From positions 1-51,343 of the forward strand of contig JAFLDE010000021.1 in the NCBI GenBank assembly GCA_017302655.1: a DNA stretch of 51,343 nucleotides, written 5' to 3'. A program made the position numbers and the translations under genes. Below, one piece after another: positions 9,690 through 17,497 of the stretch. Under the pieces are notes generated by a model. It was not told the origin of the DNA. It did no database searches and worked only from the letters and a program-made list of their open reading frames with translations. The stretch is from Burkholderiales bacterium. Lineage in GTDB: Bacteria; Pseudomonadota; Gammaproteobacteria; Burkholderiales; Burkholderiaceae_C. The stretch's first letter is position 1; each line of letters starts with the position of its first letter.

Positions 9690-9707
9690 CTACTTGCCGA
9701 TGCAGAA
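9690..9707 (-). repeat. Left attachment site: displaced copy of the mnmE 3' end
   Basis: On the minus strand this reads TTCTGCATCGGCAAGTAG, which codes FCIGK-stop exactly like the end of mnmE. It differs from the mnmE copy (TTTTGCATCGGAAAATAA) at four positions, all synonymous or stop-to-stop. Its GC-rich codons fit the host better than the copy now attached to mnmE, so this is probably the original host end pushed 19.6 kb away by integration. The shared block TGCATCGG would hold the crossover. Confidence 0.8.
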
Positions 9708-9767
9708 AGGTGACTTAGGTTGCAAGTGCTTGTTCGGCAATCCTGTACACCCATCCGCTCCGGTCGC

Positions 9768-9787
9768 TTGGACCCATTCTTGGACCC
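9768..9787. repeat. Left-end integrase arm-type direct repeats
   Basis: Two TTGGACCC copies start 12 bp apart (9768 and 9780). The same octamer or its core occurs several times at the right end of the island, twice with the same 12-bp spacing. Their position just inside both borders suggests arm-type binding sites for the island integrase. Confidence 0.6.
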
Positions 9788-9909
9788 GATCTCGTGCGGT
9801 GTGCAGATAGCAATTGGCGAGGCAGTCTTGTGGGCATAGGCTTCTCGACGGACTGAACCCAGCAGGGTGTGAACGGATGGGCGCGGCAGGACCTCGAGCG
9901 GCCGTGTAG

Positions 9910-11046
9910 TCAATCGTGCCCAAGTTGCGTGTGCGGGCCGAGGTCGTACGCGATCCAGCGACCGCCGCCAAGGTGCTGCAGATGCGCTCGAAAGTTCTCA
10001 TTCACCCGAACCGAGTAGTGATCCCGGCCATGCTTACGCCAAGGCTTGAGGTTGAGGCCGTGAAGTAGCCGGTTCTCGATCAGCTTGGCCTTCGTGGCAG
10101 CCCACCTTTCGCTCAAATGCGACAGGCGCCCTGCGAGGGCCTTAGAGACAGCGCTCCCGTCTTCCACTTTTTCCACTGGTGGCAGAACTAAGGCCCGGGG
10201 CAACCATGTATGGAGCTTCGAGGGATAGATCACGAACTCGGGGCACAGCGATGGCTTCGATAGAGACACTGGAGTGGCCTCAATCCAATGAGCCAAGTCA
10301 GGGCGCTGTACTGCCCTGAGAGGCTTCTGATCGACCACCACGCCCGCCCACTCCGCGGCCAGGCTGAGCCTTGGTTCTTCGAACCGTGCATACGCACCTG
10401 GCTGCAGCAACATGAACTCCGACGCGAACTCTTCGATGCGCACACCTGCCTTCTTTGACCAATCCCAGACTTGGCGGTTGGCGAGCGCCTCCTCGACGAA
10501 GTCGGAACACTGACCTCGCAGAAGACGCCGTGTTGGCGACCAGAGATGGCGCCCTAACGTCGCTTCAAACATCAAGGTTTGCAAGTCGGCACGAAAGTGA
10601 AAACGCTCGTGCTCTCGCAGGAAGTTGAGCGCCAGCTTACGAGGACGTCCATAACCGGGGTAGAACCGAGCGATCAGAGACTCAACGTAAATCAAGCCTT
10701 GCTTCAAGTAAAAGATGCCCCACTGCCCCGGAAACGGGTCTTGGTTCACGATGCGTCGCGACTTGTAAAAAGCGAGTGCCTCGAATCCGCGATGCCGGAT
10801 GCCGCCCTCAAAGGCCTCCATGTCCGAGGCATCTAGGATGCGGGAGTCGCGACTCCGCGCTTCGGCGTCAATGAAGTCAGCTGCAGCTTCGTCCTCATCA
10901 ACGGAGAAGATGTGGTCTCCCTCATCTGGCTGCACAGAACCTATGGACTGCTCGTCCTCCTCTGTGAGGTAACCATCCGGCTCACTAACGGGCGGCGGGA
11001 GCCGCGACAACACGGTCTGGAAAAGCTTCTCCGCTGAGTTCGCCAT
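9910..11046 (-). CDS. HExxH (gluzincin-like) protein with RelE/HigB-like C-terminal domain
   Basis: Unrecognised island protein, about 378 residues from the ATG at 11046 (MANSAEKLFQ); an ATG at 11097 is possible. The N-terminal 65 residues are acidic and probably flexible. A zincin motif HERFH lies at 146-150, with a candidate third ligand Glu in VEEALAN about 36 residues on. The last 45 residues (KPWRKHGRDHYSVRVNENFR through IAYDLGPHTQLGH) resemble the end of RelE/HigB-type toxins. No antitoxin-like gene is adjacent. GC is lower than in the chromosomal genes, which fits acquired DNA. Function is open: a protease-linked toxin, an effector or a defence protein are possible. Confidence 0.75.
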   Translation of the reverse strand: MANSAEKLFQTVLSRLPPPVSEPDGYLTEEDEQSIGSVQPDEGDHIFSVDEDEAAADFIDAEARSRDSRILDASDMEAFEGGIRHRGFEALAFYKSRRIVNQDPFPGQWGIFYLKQGLIYVESLIARFYPGYGRPRKLALNFLREHERFHFRADLQTLMFEATLGRHLWSPTRRLLRGQCSDFVEEALANRQVWDWSKKAGVRIEEFASEFMLLQPGAYARFEEPRLSLAAEWAGVVVDQKPLRAVQRPDLAHWIEATPVSLSKPSLCPEFVIYPSKLHTWLPRALVLPPVEKVEDGSAVSKALAGRLSHLSERWAATKAKLIENRLLHGLNLKPWRKHGRDHYSVRVNENFRAHLQHLGGGRWIAYDLGPHTQLGHD

Positions 11047-11263
11047 GAGCTGCGAGTCCCTCTCGATTTCTGCTGCCCGATTTGACCTGCACCACATCCG
11101 TCATCGCTAGCTTCGGCCGCCTGTCGACCGTCTGCCCGCTCGCAACTGGACCTGGCAAGTCAAACAGCGGTTGCCCCGAGGCGAGTGGCGTTTAGCGAAT
11201 GACAACAGCCGCAGAGCATGCCACCAAGCATGGGTGCAGCGCTTCGCGCTTTCTGCGCCCTCA

Positions 11264-11953
11264 CTAGCATCCAGCGAACCTGTACAGCTGCGCTGGCCGA
11301 TGCGCGCCGCCTGAGCGCATCTCGCCCTGCAGGGCCTCCACTTGTCCTGTGGCCTCCACCCTTCGCCGGAAGGTCACCTTGTCCAACTCCCTCCCCAGCA
11401 CCGCAGCCGAGAACGCCTGCAGCTCCGGCAACGTGAAGGGCTCCTGCACCCACCCCGGCGGATAGTCCAAGGCTTCGATCTGCGCCCGGGTGGCCTCCAC
11501 GGCCTTGTCGATCAATTCGCCATGATCAAAGGCTAGCGGCCCATGGTCCGCTAGCCCTCCCACCGCTCGCCACTCCAGCGCCTGAACCCGCTTGCCAGGC
11601 GTCACAGCCAACTCAGGCTGCACCAGGCTTCGGTACACCACGCTCAGCGCCCAGGGCGCCCGCGGGTCGCGCTCAGCACCGCCCACTGCGCACAACTGGT
11701 GAAGGTTCGGCAGTTCGCGGCCGAGACGCTCTCGGGCCACCCGCTGAGCGGCCCCCTCCAAGGTCGCGTCCTCGTCAATGCGAAGCACGCCACCCGGCAG
11801 CCCGAGCTTCCCGGCATGCGGCTCCTCCGCGCGCCGGCTGAGCAGCACTTGCAGCTCACCTTGGGCCACGCACAGCACCACCAGCTCCGTGCGCACAAAG
11901 GGCATCGGATGTCGCTTGGTCGGCGTGATCGTTTTGTTAGTTGCGCTGCGCAT
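11264..11953 (-). CDS. Nudix-domain protein with C-terminal winged helix (NrtR-like)
   Basis: Nudix fold (about residues 17-150) followed by a NrtR-type winged helix, FTLPELQAFSAAVLGREL through RRPAQLYRF. The Nudix loop reads GGVLRIDED then LEGAAQRVARERLG; against the usual REUXEE core the second catalytic Glu is Arg, so hydrolase activity is doubtful. This matches NrtR regulators, which bind ADP-ribose and control NAD genes, but no NAD gene is nearby. The longest start is 11953; ATG at 11905 (MPFVRTELVV) is equally plausible. It is divergent from the HD-domain gene, whose promoter it may control. Confidence 0.85.
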   Translation of the reverse strand: MRSATNKTITPTKRHPMPFVRTELVVLCVAQGELQVLLSRRAEEPHAGKLGLPGGVLRIDEDATLEGAAQRVARERLGRELPNLHQLCAVGGAERDPRAPWALSVVYRSLVQPELAVTPGKRVQALEWRAVGGLADHGPLAFDHGELIDKAVEATRAQIEALDYPPGWVQEPFTLPELQAFSAAVLGRELDKVTFRRRVEATGQVEALQGEMRSGGAHRPAQLYRFAGC

Positions 11954-12006
11954 CTATCTCGTGCATACTTCGTTTCAGTGGACAACTAAGTGTAGGAGCA
12001 GAAGCC

Positions 12007-12510
12007 ATGAACCTCAACGACCGCACCCTGCCTGGCAGCCTGGAGCGCGCCATCGAGATTGCCGCCGTCGCGCATGCAGGCCAAACCGACAAGGGTGGCG
12101 CGCCCTACATCCTTCACCCCCTTCGGGTCATGCTGAAGCTCACCGACCCGCGCGCGCAGATCGCCGCCGTGCTCCACGACGTGGTGGAAGACGGGGAAGG
12201 CTGGGATTTCGAGCGCCTGGCAAACGAGGGCTTCGATGCCGAGGTGATCGAGGCGGTTCGGGCGGTCACCAAGCAAGCCAGCGAGATAGCGCCAGAAGAC
12301 GCCAGCGCCGACGAGAAGGCCCAGCTGTACCTGGAGTTCATCCAGCGTGCCGCACGTCACCCCGTCGGCCGCCTCGTCAAGATTGCCGACCTCGAGGACA
12401 ACATGGACGTTTCGCGACTTCCGCAGGTCATCTACGCCGAGGACGTGCAGCGGCTCGACCGCTACCGGCAAGCCCTGGATTGGCTGCTCGCGCCCGACTA
12501 CCGTCACTGA
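12007..12510 (+). CDS. SpoT/MESH1-like HD-domain phosphohydrolase
   Basis: Small HD hydrolase of 167 residues resembling the (p)ppGpp hydrolase half of RelA/SpoT. Seen motifs are AHAGQTDKGGAPYILHPLRV, the metal-binding HD in AAVLHDVVEDGEGW, then AVTKQ and VKIADLEDNMD. No synthetase or regulatory domain is present. The ATG at 12007 has GTAGGAG upstream. It is 21 bp upstream of a PPP-family phosphatase on the same strand and divergent from a Nudix-NrtR protein. A role in clearing alarmone-type nucleotides is inferred from the family; the true substrate is unknown. Confidence 0.85.
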   Translation: MNLNDRTLPGSLERAIEIAAVAHAGQTDKGGAPYILHPLRVMLKLTDPRAQIAAVLHDVVEDGEGWDFERLANEGFDAEVIEAVRAVTKQASEIAPEDASADEKAQLYLEFIQRAARHPVGRLVKIADLEDNMDVSRLPQVIYAEDVQRLDRYRQALDWLLAPDYRH

Positions 12511-12531
12511 GAAGGGCAGAAGGAGAGCGAA

Positions 12532-13464
12532 ATGAACTACGACGTCATCGGCGACATCCACGGCCACTACGAGAAGCTGCTGGCCCTTCTGCAGAGCCTG
12601 GGCTACCGCAAGCGCGAAGGCGCCTTCCGGCACCCGGACGGCCGGCAGGCCATCTTTCTGGGGGACCTCATCGACCGCGGTCCTTTGCAGGAGGAGGTGC
12701 TGTACACGGTGCGGGACATGATCGAAGCCGGCTCCGCCCGCTGCATCATGGGCAACCACGAGTGGAACGCCATCGGCTACTTCACTCCCGTCGGAGGCGG
12801 CGAGTACGGCAAGGCGCGCAACGCCAAGAACCTCAAGCACCACCATGTGTTCCTGGACCAGGTCGGCCTGGACAGCGCCCGCCACAAGGCTTGGGTGGAG
12901 TGGTTCAAGACCCTTCCGCCGTTCCTGGACCTGGGCGGCATCCAAGTGGCGCATGCCTGCTGGCGTGAGTCGGAAATCGCCACCATCCGGGCAGGCATGC
13001 ACGATGGCAAGCTGACCGAGCGATTCCTCGCCGAATCGTTCGTCAAGAAGCCCGCGCCCACTGCCGCACGCCTGGCGATGGACCTGGTGACCAAAGGGCC
13101 CGAAGTGAAGCTTCCCGACGGGAAGGTTTTCTACGACCACGAGGGCACGCCGCGGGATGAGATCCGCCTGCAGTGGTGGAAGGAGGAGGCGCGCACTTAC
13201 CGCAACGCGGCCATGGTGCCGACGCTGCAAGTTCCCAGCATCCCCGACAAAGCCTTGCCGGACTCGGTGGTGATGGGAACTGACAGCGAGAAGCCGGTGC
13301 TGGTGGGCCACTACTGGTTGAGCGGCCGGCCCGAGGTGCGCAACGGCAAGGTGGCGGTGCTGGACTTCAGCGCCGCGGGTCACGGACCGCTGGTGGCTTA
13401 CCGCTGGGACGGGGAACAGGTGCTGAGCAACGACAAGCTGGTCGCCGTGGGCGGCTGGTACTAA
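12532..13464 (+). CDS. PPP-family metallophosphatase (ApaH/serine-threonine phosphatase-like)
   Basis: Calcineurin-like phosphoesterase, 310 residues, with the full metal-binding set: GDIHGHY, FLGDLIDRGP, MGNHEWN, VAHACW and VGHYWL. This pattern is shared by ApaH (diadenosine tetraphosphatase) and PPP protein phosphatases, and sequence alone does not separate them. An insert of about 130 residues lies between the two C-terminal His motifs. The start is preceded by GGAGAGCGAA. It follows the HD hydrolase by 21 bp and is probably in the same transcript. Confidence 0.88.
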   Translation: MNYDVIGDIHGHYEKLLALLQSLGYRKREGAFRHPDGRQAIFLGDLIDRGPLQEEVLYTVRDMIEAGSARCIMGNHEWNAIGYFTPVGGGEYGKARNAKNLKHHHVFLDQVGLDSARHKAWVEWFKTLPPFLDLGGIQVAHACWRESEIATIRAGMHDGKLTERFLAESFVKKPAPTAARLAMDLVTKGPEVKLPDGKVFYDHEGTPRDEIRLQWWKEEARTYRNAAMVPTLQVPSIPDKALPDSVVMGTDSEKPVLVGHYWLSGRPEVRNGKVAVLDFSAAGHGPLVAYRWDGEQVLSNDKLVAVGGWY

Positions 13465-13477
13465 ACGGGGTGTGGCG

Positions 13478-13903
13478 ATGAACGAGCTCCAACTTCGACA
13501 AGAGGCTCATCGCCTCGCTCGTCAGGCCCTGAACCAAGCGGCCGGTCGGGATCTCTCGCCTTCTCAGCTGAGGCCCACGGTGTGCCTGATGGAGCACCGG
13601 GTAAGCCATGCGGACGTTCCTGAAGGGACACAGTTGATCCCCATGCGGCATGGGGTGGCCACCCAACTCTTCGCGCGAGGATTGCGAGAGCCGGTGTCCC
13701 TGACGCACTTGAAAGGACTCTGGTGGGTCGCTCACGTCGATGCGGCGCACAAACACAGCGACATCGAGTTCGGTGGCGCTTACTGCACGGTGGTGGCGAG
13801 CACGATGGATCTCATCCACCAGTACTCGTCGGGCTATGTGGAGGTGACGCAGGGGCCCTTTGATACCGCCGAAGAGGCACAGGCCGCGATGCCGTCCTGG
13901 TAG
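13478..13903 (+). CDS. Hypothetical protein
   Basis: Not recognised. About 141 residues, cytoplasmic, with no membrane segment. The sequence includes RLARQALNQAAGRD and a Trp-containing core (LKGLWWVAHVDAAHKHSD). The ATG at 13478 is 13 bp after the phosphatase stop, with an upstream in-frame GTG at 13472. Tight spacing suggests it belongs to the HD hydrolase-phosphatase transcript. Confidence 0.7.
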   Translation: MNELQLRQEAHRLARQALNQAAGRDLSPSQLRPTVCLMEHRVSHADVPEGTQLIPMRHGVATQLFARGLREPVSLTHLKGLWWVAHVDAAHKHSDIEFGGAYCTVVASTMDLIHQYSSGYVEVTQGPFDTAEEAQAAMPSW

Positions 13904-13926
13904 CCGGCGCGCCAAGGAAAGCAGCA

Positions 13927-14373
13927 ATGGAAGGACTCAGCGCGTGGATGGCGCTACTTGGCGGCCTGCTGGTGGCCTTCATCCTTTACGGGAGGCCATC
14001 AAGTCGAAGACGCGCCTTGATCGAGCGGCTGCGAACTTGGGTGCGAATGATCACAACAACGGGTGGCGATGACCCGGCAGCCGCACGTTCACCCACTAAC
14101 GCACCGTTGAACTGGCTGCGAAATCTTTACTGGATCGCGGTGGTCGCTGTTCCTGTGCTGACTGGCTTCTTCCACTTGCCGCCACACACGGCAACCTTGC
14201 GGGAGCAACTGGCCCACAGTCTGACCGTTTTCGGTTACGTGCTCTTAGTGTCACGAGTCGGCAGTGGGTTTCAGCCGAAGGACCAGCGAGCGTTATTCAT
14301 GTCGAGGGCCTGGACATGGGCCGGAGCGCTATTGGCGTGTTCCTTGTGGATGAACTTGGCGCTTGACTATTAG
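13927..14373 (+). CDS. Hypothetical membrane protein
   Basis: Not recognised. 148 residues with about four hydrophobic helices: residues 5-21, about 68-82, a segment around SLTVFGYVLLVSRVG, and a C-terminal one (WTWAGALLACSLWMNLALDY). AAGGAAAG precedes the ATG. It is the last plus-strand gene of the left cargo block and converges on the zinc-ribbon gene with a 15-bp gap. Confidence 0.65.
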   Translation: MEGLSAWMALLGGLLVAFILYGRPSSRRRALIERLRTWVRMITTTGGDDPAAARSPTNAPLNWLRNLYWIAVVAVPVLTGFFHLPPHTATLREQLAHSLTVFGYVLLVSRVGSGFQPKDQRALFMSRAWTWAGALLACSLWMNLALDY

Positions 14374-14388
14374 CCAGTAGGCGCTGCG

Positions 14389-14925
14389 TTACCGGCGCAA
14401 GTGCGGGAATGCGGTCAGAACACCCGCGACCCAAATCCGCATGCGTGCTGCCTCGATTTGCTGGATCTCCGTGCGCAGTCGGTGAAAGGTGGACCAGTGC
14501 ATGCCAGTCGGCTTGACGAGTGGGTCAGCACCAAGCCTTCGCTCTAGCCGCCGCTGCCGTCGCCAGCTCCGCGAGATTGCATCGGCCGCCTGGCTTCGGT
14601 AGCTCACTTCAGCGCAATGGCGGCAGACATAGCGCTGCCCACGAAGCACCAAAACCCCAACTCGCTTTGCGCAGCCGGGGCAAAGGAACCACCACCGGGT
14701 CCCGCCGTAATGGCATGGCGTGGACGTCAGGGCGATCTCTTGGGCCGCCACCAGGCGGGCATGTTCAACGCGAACTCCGGGCTCTTCCGTGCCTGCGTTC
14801 CATCCCTTCAGCCGAGCTCGGCTTGCAGCTCGCAAGACATCACGCACCCGAATTCGATCGTAGGACTCGATGTGCTTTCGCTTGGCCGGCCGACCTGCGC
14901 CGCATCTCACTCCACCCCTGGGCAT
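14389..14925 (-). CDS. Zinc-ribbon protein of mobile-element type
   Basis: Basic protein of 178 residues. It has a zinc-ribbon-like pair of Cys knuckles, FLCPGCAKR and YVCRHCAEV, about 18 residues apart, followed by an Arg-rich helical tail (SRSWRRQRRLERRLGAD). The N-terminus is also basic (GAGRPAKRKHIESYDRIR). Such proteins recur in integrative elements, and the basic ribbon suggests nucleic-acid binding. Function is not established. Confidence 0.7.
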   Translation of the reverse strand: MPRGGVRCGAGRPAKRKHIESYDRIRVRDVLRAASRARLKGWNAGTEEPGVRVEHARLVAAQEIALTSTPCHYGGTRWWFLCPGCAKRVGVLVLRGQRYVCRHCAEVSYRSQAADAISRSWRRQRRLERRLGADPLVKPTGMHWSTFHRLRTEIQQIEAARMRIWVAGVLTAFPHLRR

Positions 14926-15415
14926 GGTTCGGCTCTGTGTATGAAATCGAAATCAATAGGCAGTTCGAGCCACCTGCCCCCTCCATCGACACGCCTCAGG
15001 CACTGATGCGAGGGCTTGGATGGTGATGCACAGGCAAGGCACGGTGTTCCCCCGAAACCCGCGGCGGGCATGGCGCAGGGGTCTACCCGAAGCCATGTGC
15101 GCCCATCGCAGACTCCGAACTGAACTGATCGTCCGGAAGCTGGCAGAGCCCGGAGGCCCGAGCCAACGAATCGAATCGTGCTGCGTGCCGTCACGGTTCC
15201 GGTGATGCCGCGGTCAGCCTCCCAAGTCACCCCCGCGCGTTGATGGCGCCGTAGGCTGTGTCGATGGTGGTGATGGGTAGGCCCGCATGCAGCCCCAAAT
15301 CCCCACACCCCTGGCAACACTGCAAAGGTGTTCAGAAATCGAACAAGAGGCTGCAACTGACCGAAGGAATCGCCACACTGCCCGAACATCAACAACGGCA
15401 AGCACTTGCGCGCTT
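14926..15415. other. 490-bp island stretch without a supported gene
   Basis: The only long open frame (minus strand, 14907-15419) has a composition unlike a real protein, with His runs, scattered Cys and no family signature, and it overlaps the zinc-ribbon gene. I see no tRNA-like fold, CRISPR unit or clear iteron array. Given its place downstream of the Rep-like gene it could hold an origin or a non-coding RNA, but nothing in the sequence proves this. Confidence 0.4.
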
Positions 15416-16009
15416 TCACGCAGCAACCCTTCGCTTCAGAATTCGAAGCTTGTCGCCATCGTCTTGTTCAGTTTTTGAATCGACGAATCCTTCCTCCGCT
15501 TCAGAGTCTGAAGCTTTCTGCTTCAGCTTCTGATCCTTCAATGCGTTTTCCCCGGCTGGGCGCTTCGCGGCCAAGTGCGCCTTTGCAATCGCAGCTTTGG
15601 CTTCGCGCACCGAAGTCCAGGCCCGCCAGTCCTTGGTCGCTTTGCAGGCGGGCAAACCCAACTTAGGAAACTCCCAGCACGGCTTGTCGGTGAAGCGGAA
15701 CAAGTTGCAGACCTTGCCTCCAGCAGCAATGCCGCCCTGCCGCGTCTTGGCCATGAGGCCCACGGTTTCCAACTCCCGCAGCGCCCGGGCGATCGTGGCC
15801 GACGAACGAAAGCCCGAGTGCTTGAGCGTTGCCGCAGTGGCATCGATGTTGCCGTTGTTGCTCCCCTTGAGCTTGATCCGAAGCTGGACGTAAAGCGCTC
15901 GCGTGCTGAATGGCAGCGCCAGCCAAGCTGGCGAGTTCACGATGCAGTCGTACAGCCGGGCGTGCGCGCCCATCTCGTCCTTCTCGAACCGGCCCGCATC
16001 CTTGCCCAT
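15416..16009 (-). CDS. Winged-helix replication-initiator-like protein
   Basis: 197 residues. The first 120 look like a winged helix-turn-helix: ARLYDCIVNSPAWLALPFS, LYVQLRIKLKGSNNGNI, then a recognition-helix stretch FRSSATIARALRELETVG and a wing (MAKTRQGGIAAGGKVCNLF). The tail is charged and repetitive. This layout is common for phage or plasmid-type replication or regulatory proteins in AlpA-containing elements. It is 3 bp downstream of the small ORF at 16013-16219, so it belongs to the AlpA operon. The 3' end carries palindromes. Confidence 0.7.
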   Translation of the reverse strand: MGKDAGRFEKDEMGAHARLYDCIVNSPAWLALPFSTRALYVQLRIKLKGSNNGNIDATAATLKHSGFRSSATIARALRELETVGLMAKTRQGGIAAGGKVCNLFRFTDKPCWEFPKLGLPACKATKDWRAWTSVREAKAAIAKAHLAAKRPAGENALKDQKLKQKASDSEAEEGFVDSKTEQDDGDKLRILKRRVAA

Positions 16010-16012
16010 GGC

Positions 16013-16219
16013 CTACCCCAGCGCCAACCGGCTCAGGTAGCAATACAGCCCCCAAGCCTCCGGGCGCGTCAACTGCGCCAAGTCCGCAGCAGCACCGAGG
16101 TGAGGGTAGCGATCGAGCAGCGTGATCAGCCGGTACAACCAGTCAATGTCCCTCTCTTCGGGAACAAAGCCAAGCTGCCGGCGCAACGCCTGGCGGTGCA
16201 TTTCATCCGCCCTAGCCAC
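16013..16219 (-). CDS. Small hypothetical protein
   Basis: 68 residues (MARADEMHRQALRRQLGFVP), probably helical, of unknown function. Its start overlaps the end of alpA by 8 bp and its stop is 3 bp before the Rep-like gene. This packing is the main evidence that it is real. Confidence 0.6.
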   Translation of the reverse strand: MARADEMHRQALRRQLGFVPEERDIDWLYRLITLLDRYPHLGAAADLAQLTRPEAWGLYCYLSRLALG

Positions 16220-16478
16220 GGCTCCACCCCGCGTTGTTCAGCGCTTCCCCGCGGGCCGCTTCCAGCCGCTTCACCAGGGCGCGAATCTCCTCTTCGCTCT
16301 TGCCGGCGATCCGCGCGGCATTGATCGCATCCACTTCATCAGACGGCCAAGCCACCGACCGGGCGCCCAGGCTCACCGGGTGCGGCCACAGGCCTTGGGC
16401 GATGCGGAGGTACAGGGTGCTGCGGCTGTAGCCGCAGCGGGCCTTCACGGTCGGAAGCCGGAGGAGGACATTGCGCAT
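16212..16478 (-). CDS. AlpA-family transcriptional regulator/excisionase-like protein
   Basis: 88-residue helix-turn-helix protein with the AlpA pattern: LLRLPTVKARCGYSRSTLYLRI, then GLWPHPVSLGARSVAWPSDEVDAI. In P4-type elements AlpA relatives activate integrase expression or assist excision. The ATG at 16478 (MRNVLLRLP) is preferred over the longer frame from 16538. It heads a tight three-gene operon with a small ORF and the Rep-like protein, about 68 bp after the HTH-containing gene. Confidence 0.88.
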   Translation of the reverse strand: MRNVLLRLPTVKARCGYSRSTLYLRIAQGLWPHPVSLGARSVAWPSDEVDAINAARIAGKSEEEIRALVKRLEAARGEALNNAGWSRG

Positions 16479-16546
16479 GGTTGGACCTCGTTGGTTGAGA
16501 GGCCTCCATTGCGAGGGCGGAACCCCCCTTCCGGGCAACTGCGCCT

Positions 16547-17383
16547 CTAAGCCCTTGATTTCCTTGCGCGGGCGGAACGCTTTTTTTCGTCGAGATGCGC
16601 CTGCGTGCTCAGGTCTTGCAGCTGATCGAAGGGGCCAGCCGGCCTCTTGATCGATGCCCTCGGTGGACTTGCCGTGTCTGCGCGCGATTCCCTGAGCAAT
16701 CTTCTGACCCTGCTGTCGCTGATCCCCTCCTCCTCTGCCAGCGTCCTAGTCGGGTTGGGCACCTTGCCAGCCAGCTCGCGATGGCGCTGCTTCAGCCGAG
16801 CACTTCGCGCCTGCTTGTCCTCCGGCGCGAGCGGCTTGGTGCCTTTCCTTCCCAGGTCTTCGCGCTCGATGACTTCGATCTCGGCCACGCTGAAGAAGCC
16901 CTGCTCAATCGGCGGAAGGCGCCGGTTCATCGGTCCGCTGCCTTCCGTGCCCCCCGTGACCGGGTGCAGGTCCTGCAGCCTCAACTCGGCGATCTTGGCT
17001 TTCACGAACGCCTTGGCATCCAAGCGCGGAACCTCTGCCCACCTCGCAATCAGTGCCGCCCCACTCATGTACCGATCCTTGGGCGTGAATCGCTCCACAT
17101 CTCTCGAAGCGAACCACGCGCCCATCAGCGTGGGCATGTAGTCGAAGCAGGGCTCACCAGCCGCATCAAATCCATCTGGAAAGCGAAGCCGACGTTTGCG
17201 CCCGGGGCGCTCCCAGAACTCATAGGCCTTCAGCCCACCCGCCTCGGGACCCAGCCAGATCCAGATCGCCAGTTCCTCAGGCGTTGCGGACATGCGCCTC
17301 ACAAGAATCTGCATGGCCATCGGATAGGGCACGTAACGGGGAATCCGTTCGCTCTGGGGGGATGAAGGGGTCATGCCTGGCAT
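16547..17383 (-). CDS. Island protein with C-terminal helix-turn-helix
   Basis: Not assigned to a named family. About 278 residues from ATG 17383 (MPGMTPSSPQ; 17374 is an alternative). The N-terminal half is Trp/Pro-rich and globular (IWIWLGPEAGGLKAYEFWER). The C-terminal third has a probable helix-turn-helix, RTLAEEEGISDSRVRRLLRE, and an Arg/Lys-rich end. It is the first gene of the minus-strand operon, facing the defence operon across a 161-bp intergenic region with two inverted repeats, so it is a candidate regulator of both directions. Confidence 0.65.
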   Translation of the reverse strand: MPGMTPSSPQSERIPRYVPYPMAMQILVRRMSATPEELAIWIWLGPEAGGLKAYEFWERPGRKRRLRFPDGFDAAGEPCFDYMPTLMGAWFASRDVERFTPKDRYMSGAALIARWAEVPRLDAKAFVKAKIAELRLQDLHPVTGGTEGSGPMNRRLPPIEQGFFSVAEIEVIEREDLGRKGTKPLAPEDKQARSARLKQRHRELAGKVPNPTRTLAEEEGISDSRVRRLLRESRADTASPPRASIKRPAGPFDQLQDLSTQAHLDEKKRSARARKSRA

Positions 17384-17439
17384 GCCGGTCTCGATTTCAC
17401 GATCACACCCTGATGCTATGTTTTTGGCCCCCCGCCACT

Positions 17440-17470
17440 CTGGGACGTTCGGTCCATCCGTGCGTCCCAG
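17440..17470. promoter_or_regulatory. Inverted repeat, possible operator (8-bp arms)
   Basis: CTGGGACG at 17440-17447 is mirrored perfectly by CGTCCCAG at 17463-17470, with a 15-bp spacer. It lies centrally in the divergent region 17384-17544. It could bind a dimeric regulator or form a hairpin in the 5' leader of the defence operon. Confidence 0.4.
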
Positions 17471-17473
17471 TCC

Positions 17474-17497
17474 ATGCGTCGTCACACGGCAACGCAT
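17474..17497. promoter_or_regulatory. Second inverted repeat, possible operator (6-bp arms)
   Basis: ATGCGT at 17474-17479 and ACGCAT at 17492-17497 form a palindrome with a 12-bp spacer, directly after the first repeat and about 48 bp before the NYN start codon. Paired palindromes suggest two operator sites, but arms this short could occur by chance. Confidence 0.3.

Larger units (their letters stand above)
9480..9909. other. Gene-free region: MITE-like repeat, island end and integrase arm sites
   Basis: No coding region is supported here. From left to right it holds the promoter-side spacer of the nuclease gene, a 159-bp terminal-inverted-repeat element (9526-9684), a copy of the mnmE 3' end (9690-9707) marking the island border, two TTGGACCC repeats (9768-9787) and about 120 bp of spacer before the stop of the next minus-strand gene. 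Confidence 0.7.

Noticed and set aside
14907-15419. 170-codon minus-strand frame in the island gap
   Set aside because: Overlaps a better gene, contains a His run and many isolated Cys, and has no recognisable fold.
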